In this document: positions 5,962 to 9,734 of the stretch, piece by piece | How the letters are laid out: each line of letters starts with the position of its first letter | Numbering within the stretch: position 1 is the stretch's first letter | Assembly (NCBI GenBank): GCA_049582065.1 | Contig: JBAUTF010000115.1 | Location: 1 to 9,734, forward strand | DNA length: 9,734 nt | Direction of reading: 5' to 3' | From: DATKSS01 sp049582065 | GTDB taxonomy: Bacteria > Chloroflexota > Dormibacteria > Dormibacterales > Dormibacteraceae | Position numbers and translations under genes: made by a program | Notes under the pieces: model-generated | The model's database searches: none | Seen by the model: only the letters and a program-made list of their open reading frames with translations | What the model was told of the DNA's origin: nothing

Positions 5962-6678
5962 CTAGGCTACTTCACTCCCGGCGGGTGCGGCGCTGGTTGA
6001 GACCTTCTCGTCGGCCACCACCTTGCCATCCTTGAGCCGGATCTGTCGGCCCGTCTGCCCGGCGATTTCAAGGTCGTGAGTGACCACAACGATGGTGACC
6101 TTGTCCTCCTGGTTGACCCGCTTCAACAGGTCGACGAGCTGCTGGGCGGTCTCGGTGTCGACGGCGCCTGTCGGCTCATCGAGCAAGATGAGGGACGGGC
6201 GGTTGATCATGGAGCGCGCAATCGCAACGCGCTGCGCCTGGCCACCTGACAGCTCTGTCGGTCGGTGCTTCATCCGGTCGGTGAGGCCGACGCGCTCGAT
6301 GAGCTCGAGCGCGCGCTGCCTGCCTACCTTGCCGTCCTTCACGTAGCGAAGCGGCAGCATCACGTTTTCGAGCACGTTCAGCCCGGACAGCAGATTGTAT
6401 TCCTGGAACACGAAGCCGACGCGGCGGGCACGCATGTGCGCGCGGTCGCGGTCGCTGAGCTTGCTGGTGTCGATGTCGTCGATGAAAAGGCTGCCCGAGG
6501 TGGGCTTCAATAGCAGTCCCATCAGGTCGAGCATCGTGGTCTTGCCGCTGCCGGACCGTCCGATGACCGCGACGAACTCGCCCTTGTCGATGTCGAGCGT
6601 CACGCCGGCGAGCGCATGGATGATCTCGGTCCCGCGCTTGTAGTGCTTGGTCAGGTCTTCGAGCCGGACGTTCGCCAT
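5962..6678 (-). CDS. ABC transporter ATP-binding protein, MacB/LolD type
   Basis: This is the cytoplasmic ATPase that powers the FtsX-like permease encoded immediately upstream. All ABC motifs are intact in 238 residues: Walker A GRSGSGKTT (40-48), Q-loop FQEYNLL with Q92, signature LSGGQ (143-147), Walker B LILLDEP (163-169), TGAVD and switch H201 in VVTHD. The Q-loop and TGAVDTETA wording are typical of the MacB/LolD/FtsE group, in which two ATPases and two permeases act as mechanotransmission pumps rather than simple channels. The C-terminal 20 residues are a low-complexity tail. ATG 6678 begins three bases after the permease stop (TAG 6684-6682), with AGGA inside the permease's last codons, so the two are translationally linked. 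The exported or mobilised substrate is unknown, and no periplasmic adaptor (MacA-type) gene lies in the window. Confidence 0.96.
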   Translation of the reverse strand: MANVRLEDLTKHYKRGTEIIHALAGVTLDIDKGEFVAVIGRSGSGKTTMLDLMGLLLKPTSGSLFIDDIDTSKLSDRDRAHMRARRVGFVFQEYNLLSGLNVLENVMLPLRYVKDGKVGRQRALELIERVGLTDRMKHRPTELSGGQAQRVAIARSMINRPSLILLDEPTGAVDTETAQQLVDLLKRVNQEDKVTIVVVTHDLEIAGQTGRQIRLKDGKVVADEKVSTSAAPAGSEVA

Positions 6679-6681
6679 CGC

Positions 6682-7896
6682 CTACTCGTTCCTCAGCGCG
6701 GCCACAGGGTCCAGGCGAGACGCGCGCCAAGCGGGCAGGACTCCCGCGACCGCGCCCAGCACCGTGGCGAAACCGATCGAGAGGATCGTCAGGTTGAGGG
6801 TGATGAGAAACAGCGTGGACTGTCCCGGTGGCGTAGTGGCATTGGCGACGATCGTGATCAGCGCCCCGAGGCCATATCCGACTACGCCGCCGATGATTCC
6901 GATGAAAGTCGCCTCGATCAGGAACTCGCCCATAATGTTGAACGTCGTCGCGCCGACGGCCTTCTTCAGCCCGATCTCCCGCACGCGCTCAGAGACTGCC
7001 ATGAACATGGTGTTGACCACCGACAGGCCGCCGATGATCAGCGCAAGCAGCGCAGCGGCCGTGGTGATGGCGGTGAAGATCGCGCCACCGGATTTGAAGC
7101 TGTCGACCAGCTGGCTCGGCTTGGTTGCCTTCACGCCACTGACCTGCGCGTTGATGCGGTCCGCGATCTTGTCCAGCTCGCTGATCGACGTTCCCGGCTT
7201 GGCGTAGACATCGATGCCCTCGGTGATCTTGGTCACGTCGACCACGTCGCGCACCGCGATCGGAATGCTGTCCTTGAGCAGCATCTGGCCGTCTGCGATG
7301 TTGATGTACGCGTAGCCGTCCGGCGCGGTGAGCGTCGGGTTCAGGATGCCCACCACCTTGAACGTATGGTTGACGAAGTCGGGCTTGGCGTCGGCCGGCT
7401 TGACCGGCAGGTCGATGGTGTCGCCGACCCTCTTGTTGAACTCCTTGGAGATCGTCGAGCCGAGCACCACCTCGCCTGATGAATTGGGGTCGTAGCCGCG
7501 GCCGGACGCGATAGTCGTCTTGAGGCTGCTCCAGCCGTTCTCGGCCGGGTCGCCGGCGATGATGCCATCAGGTGGGCCAAAGTTCACTGCGCTGACCTGG
7601 CCCGGCTTCGCTACGAAGTAGTAAGCAGGAAACGCCGCCTGGACGCCCTCGACCTGCTTGATCTCGTCGATCTTGGTCAGCGGCAGCAGCGCAGCCGCCT
7701 GGCCGTCCGGTGGCCCGACCTGGATGCTGCCGCCGTAATACCTGACGCCTCCGTCGATGAGGGCGTTGAAGTGCTCGGCGAGAGCGCCCATGGTCGTGAG
7801 CGCCAGAACGCCGATGACGATGCCCGAGATGGTCAGGAAGCTGCGCAGCTTGTGGCGGGTGACGTTGCGGACGATCTCCATTCGGCTGGAGAGCAT
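6682..7896 (-). CDS. ABC transporter permease, MacB/FtsX family
   Basis: The 404-residue permease has the MacB layout. An N-terminal amphipathic stretch leads into helix 1 (about 20-40, FLTISGIVIGVLALTTMGAL). A large extracytoplasmic domain (about 41-268, MacB_PCD type) follows, then three C-terminal helices (about 272-298, 322-350, 362-388). The FtsX-type coupling motif ERVREIGLKKAVGAT lies between helices 2 and 3, and the end PAWRASRLDPVAALRNE is characteristic. It forms the transporter with the ATPase encoded three bases downstream. In other bacteria such pumps export antibiotics, peptides or lipoproteins; nothing here fixes the substrate. ATG 7896 is taken as the start; ATG 7881 is also possible, since neither has a good Shine-Dalgarno site. 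It is divergent from the LysE gene. Confidence 0.95.
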   Translation of the reverse strand: MLSSRMEIVRNVTRHKLRSFLTISGIVIGVLALTTMGALAEHFNALIDGGVRYYGGSIQVGPPDGQAAALLPLTKIDEIKQVEGVQAAFPAYYFVAKPGQVSAVNFGPPDGIIAGDPAENGWSSLKTTIASGRGYDPNSSGEVVLGSTISKEFNKRVGDTIDLPVKPADAKPDFVNHTFKVVGILNPTLTAPDGYAYINIADGQMLLKDSIPIAVRDVVDVTKITEGIDVYAKPGTSISELDKIADRINAQVSGVKATKPSQLVDSFKSGGAIFTAITTAAALLALIIGGLSVVNTMFMAVSERVREIGLKKAVGATTFNIMGEFLIEATFIGIIGGVVGYGLGALITIVANATTPPGQSTLFLITLNLTILSIGFATVLGAVAGVLPAWRASRLDPVAALRNE

Positions 7897-7971
7897 ACGA
7901 AGGAAAGGTTAAGAAACAAAGTAGCCGCACGGCCGCACCTCATACAATTTGCGGCGCCATGAGGGGGCCCG
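7897..7971. promoter_or_regulatory. AT-richer divergent promoter region between permease and LysE genes
   Basis: These 75 bases are visibly richer in A/T than the surroundings (a GGAAAGGTTAAGAAACAAAG stretch). On the plus strand TACAAT (7943-7948) is a fair -10 box for the LysE gene, with no good -35 at the expected distance. AGGGGG (7962-7967) is its likely ribosome-binding site, four bases before GTG 7972. On the minus strand TTGTAT and TACTTT, 18 bases apart, are a weak promoter candidate for the permease. Confidence 0.4.
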
Positions 7972-8598
7972 GTGTCCAGCCTGCTGATCAGGGGCTTCGT
8001 GCTCGGATTCGCGATCGCGGCCTCGCCCGGCCCGATCTTCTTTCTCTGCCTTAGGCGCACCCTTGTCCGCGGCCGGCTGTATGGCCTTGTCTCGGGCCTT
8101 GGGGTCGCGACGGCCGACGGTTTCTATGCCGCCCTCGCCGCGTTTGGCGTCGCCGCCCTCGCTTCGGCTTTCGTCAGCGGACGCCGTACGCTGGCATTGG
8201 TCGGCGGTGCCGTCCTGGTCGCGCTCGGCATCAGGATCCTCCTCGAGCGCCGCCAGCCCGCGGGGAATGAGACGCCGGTGACTGTCAGCGGATTGGCCTG
8301 GGCATATGCGTCCACCCTGGGCCTGACGATCACCAACCCTACGACCATCTTCTCGTTCGCCGCGCTGGCGGCCACCCTCGGACTTGGCGCAGGTGGCGGC
8401 CTCACGAGGCCCGCGACGCTGGTGGCGGGCGTGCTGGCCGGCTCGGCGTCGTGGTGGTGCGCGCTCGCGGTCGCCGTTTCCGTGCTGCGAGCACGCATCA
8501 CGCCGGGCGTCGTGCGCGGTATCAGCACCGCGAGCGGCGTTGTCATTGCGGCGCTTGGAATGCTGGCCATCGCGTCGGCTTTTCAATTCGGGACATGA
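7972..8598 (+). CDS. LysE-family transporter
   Basis: This is an inner-membrane exporter of the LysE/RhtB type, which expels amino acids or related small molecules. The 208-residue protein is almost wholly hydrophobic with about six membrane helices. The family's first-helix signature is present as GFAIAASPGPIFFLCLRRTL (about 12-31), followed by the glycine-rich second helix GLVSGLGVATADGFYAALAAFG. A short polar loop (LERRQPAGNETP) and the TITNPTTIFSF motif in the middle are also typical. GTG 7972 is the start, with AGGGGG just upstream. The TGA overlaps the ATG of the PhzF gene (ATGA), so the two are probably co-translated. The substrate cannot be deduced. Confidence 0.92.
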   Translation: MSSLLIRGFVLGFAIAASPGPIFFLCLRRTLVRGRLYGLVSGLGVATADGFYAALAAFGVAALASAFVSGRRTLALVGGAVLVALGIRILLERRQPAGNETPVTVSGLAWAYASTLGLTITNPTTIFSFAALAATLGLGAGGGLTRPATLVAGVLAGSASWWCALAVAVSVLRARITPGVVRGISTASGVVIAALGMLAIASAFQFGT

Positions 8599-9494
8599 CA
8601 CACACGATCCACGTCGTCGACGTCTTCACCGACAGGCCGCTTGCCGGCAACCAGCTCGCGGTGGTGCTCGGCGCCGAGGACATCCCGGGCGAGGTCATGC
8701 AGCGCATCGCCAAGGAGATGAACCTCGCCGAAACGACGTTCGTCCTTCCGCCTGACGACCCGGCCCATGCCGCCAGGGTCAGGATCTTCACTCCGGCGGT
8801 CGAGATGCCTTTCGCCGGGCACCCCACGGTCGGTACGGCGTGGGTGCTGTACACGCACGGGCTAGTTCCGGGCGCGGCGCTGGAGTTCACGCTCGAAGAG
8901 GGCGTGGGGCCGGTGCGCGTGCGAGGGATCGAAGGGCCGGAAGGCCTGACCTTCTGGATGACCCATCCGCCCGTCAGCTTCGCCGAGGTGTTCTCGGACA
9001 GAGACAGAGTTGCAGACGCGATCGGAGTCACACCAGGCGACCTCCTGGCGAACGTCCCTGTGCAGGTCGCCACCACCGGCGTGCCGTTCCTGTACGTCCC
9101 CATGAAGGACGCACGCGCTGTCGACGTCGCGGAGTCGAACCAACCAAAGCTGCGCGAGCTCTTTCGCGGAGCCGAAGCAGTCCCAGCCTTCATCTTCGCC
9201 TCGCTCGGAGGCAACCGCCTCTACAGCCGCATGTTCGCGCCGCACGTGTTCGACATCCCGGAAGACCCCGCCACGGGCTCGGGCAGCGGCCCGCTCGCCG
9301 CCTTCGCGGTGAAGTACGGCCTGGTGCCGCGCGCACCGAAAGTCGTCCTCGTCAGCGAGCAGGGCGTGAAGATGGGGCGCCGGAGCGTGATCCACATCGA
9401 GCTCACATACGACCCAGGGAGCGAGCTACCGTCGAAGATCGAGGTCGGCGGCACGGTGCGCCAGGTGCTCACCGGCACGCTGTCAGACTTCTAG
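8595..9494 (+). CDS. PhzF family isomerase/epimerase-like protein
   Basis: The PhzF family shares the diaminopimelate epimerase fold and includes the phenazine-biosynthesis isomerase, but most members have unknown substrates. The 299-residue protein has both pseudo-symmetric halves. The first contains VDVFTDRPLAGNQLAVV, the catalytic Glu E46 in NLAETTFV and GHPTVGTA (75-82). The second has FAPHVFDIPEDPATGSGSGPLAAF, with the conserved DPATGS, and ends IEVGGTVRQVLTGTL. All residues that define an active PhzF fold appear present. ATG 8595 gives the normal N-terminus MTHTIHVVDVFTD; the longer upstream reading lies inside the LysE gene and is rejected. No other phenazine gene is nearby, so phenazine synthesis is not implied. 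Coupling to LysE suggests the enzyme's product or substrate may be exported, which is inference. Confidence 0.95.
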   Translation: MTHTIHVVDVFTDRPLAGNQLAVVLGAEDIPGEVMQRIAKEMNLAETTFVLPPDDPAHAARVRIFTPAVEMPFAGHPTVGTAWVLYTHGLVPGAALEFTLEEGVGPVRVRGIEGPEGLTFWMTHPPVSFAEVFSDRDRVADAIGVTPGDLLANVPVQVATTGVPFLYVPMKDARAVDVAESNQPKLRELFRGAEAVPAFIFASLGGNRLYSRMFAPHVFDIPEDPATGSGSGPLAAFAVKYGLVPRAPKVVLVSEQGVKMGRRSVIHIELTYDPGSELPSKIEVGGTVRQVLTGTLSDF

Positions 9495-9497
9495 GCC

Positions 9498-9734
9498 TTG
9501 ATCGTCGACAGTTACAGGTTCCTGCCGCGCAGCTTTCGACCTCTCTACGAAGGCCGGGGCCCGTTGCCGGGAGAGGAGGCTCCGGTTTGGGCGCCGTTCG
9601 AGAAGCGCCTCGCCTCCTCGAGCATTGCGCTGCTGACCTCGGCAGGGATCTTCGTGAACGGAGACCAGGCGTCCTTCGACCTCGATCACGAAAGGTCGCA
9701 CCCGGAATGGGGCGACCCGAGCTGGCGCGCGATC
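9498..9734 (+). CDS. Glycine/sarcosine/betaine reductase selenoprotein B family-like protein, C-terminus cut by window edge
   Basis: An open frame of 79 codons runs from TTG 9498 to the window edge without a stop. Its wording (LIVDSYRFLPRSFRPLYE, then APVWAPFEKRL, IALLTSAGIFVNGDQ, SFDLDHERSHPEWGDPSWRAI) matches from memory short proteins annotated as glycine/sarcosine/betaine reductase selenoprotein B-like. These usually stand alone in aerobic bacteria and have no proven reductase role. The start is three bases after the PhzF stop, with only a weak AGG before it; no ATG or GTG is available nearer the N-terminus. It is likely the third gene of the LysE-PhzF transcript. No in-frame TGA (selenocysteine) is seen in the visible part. 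Confidence 0.75.
   Translation, partial: MIVDSYRFLPRSFRPLYEGRGPLPGEEAPVWAPFEKRLASSSIALLTSAGIFVNGDQASFDLDHERSHPEWGDPSWRAI

Noticed and set aside
6616..7479. Plus-strand 287-codon frame opposite the ABC genes
   Set aside because: The product is Asp/Arg/His-rich, as expected from reading GC-rich codons backwards. The minus strand has full ABC and FtsX motifs.
8451..8594. Upstream extension of the PhzF reading frame
   Set aside because: These codons lie within the LysE gene in another frame. Conserved PhzF sequence begins at ATG 8595, which overlaps the LysE stop as ATGA.
7909..8601. Minus-strand 230-codon frame opposite the LysE gene
   Set aside because: It is a charged low-complexity product, opposite a clear hydrophobic LysE protein with PGP and NPTT motifs.

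Overview
The window is a GC-rich, almost gap-free bacterial chromosome segment. GC dominates third codon positions, GTG and TTG starts occur, and genes are packed with ATGA overlaps. The gene mix is a two-component system with a short membrane companion, CBS-BON proteins, a MacB/FtsX-type ABC exporter, LysE, PhzF and a GrdB-like protein. It suggests a soil or environmental bacterium such as a Chloroflexota/Dormibacterota or actinobacterial relative. That placement is inference from gene style; no rRNA or other marker gene is present. No tRNA, rRNA, CRISPR array, insertion sequence or phage gene was seen. No gene-free stretch exceeds about 110 bases.

Left block (1-2979, all minus strand, read right to left): a CBS-CBS-BON protein, a 102-base gap with candidate regulatory repeats, a small two-helix membrane protein with a His-rich tail, an OmpR/PhoB-type response regulator, and a sensor histidine kinase cut by the left window edge. 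The regulator and kinase overlap by ATGA. A perfect 13-bp inverted repeat lies exactly on the regulator's ribosome-binding site and start codon. The kinase has almost no extracytoplasmic loop, so the His-rich membrane protein is a candidate sensing partner.

Middle block (2980-5876): a second, paralogous CBS-CBS-BON gene lies divergently to the first and faces a convergent short-chain dehydrogenase-like gene. The catalytic Tyr of that dehydrogenase is replaced by Phe. Nearly back to back with it is a divergent glycerophosphodiester phosphodiesterase-family gene. Its 3' end overlaps a convergent gene for a membrane-anchored, Cys-containing protein of unknown function.

Right block (5962-9734): a minus-strand permease and ATPase pair forms a MacB-like ABC transporter, with the anchored unknown protein downstream on the same strand. 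Divergent from the permease, across a short AT-richer promoter region, is a plus-strand run of a LysE-family exporter, a PhzF-family enzyme (ATGA overlap) and the start of a glycine/sarcosine/betaine reductase selenoprotein B-family-like gene cut by the right edge.

The most unusual points are the hairpin on the regulator's start site, the 11-base-period repeats upstream of the His-rich membrane protein gene, the three-gene sensing module itself, and the dehydrogenase lacking its catalytic Tyr.
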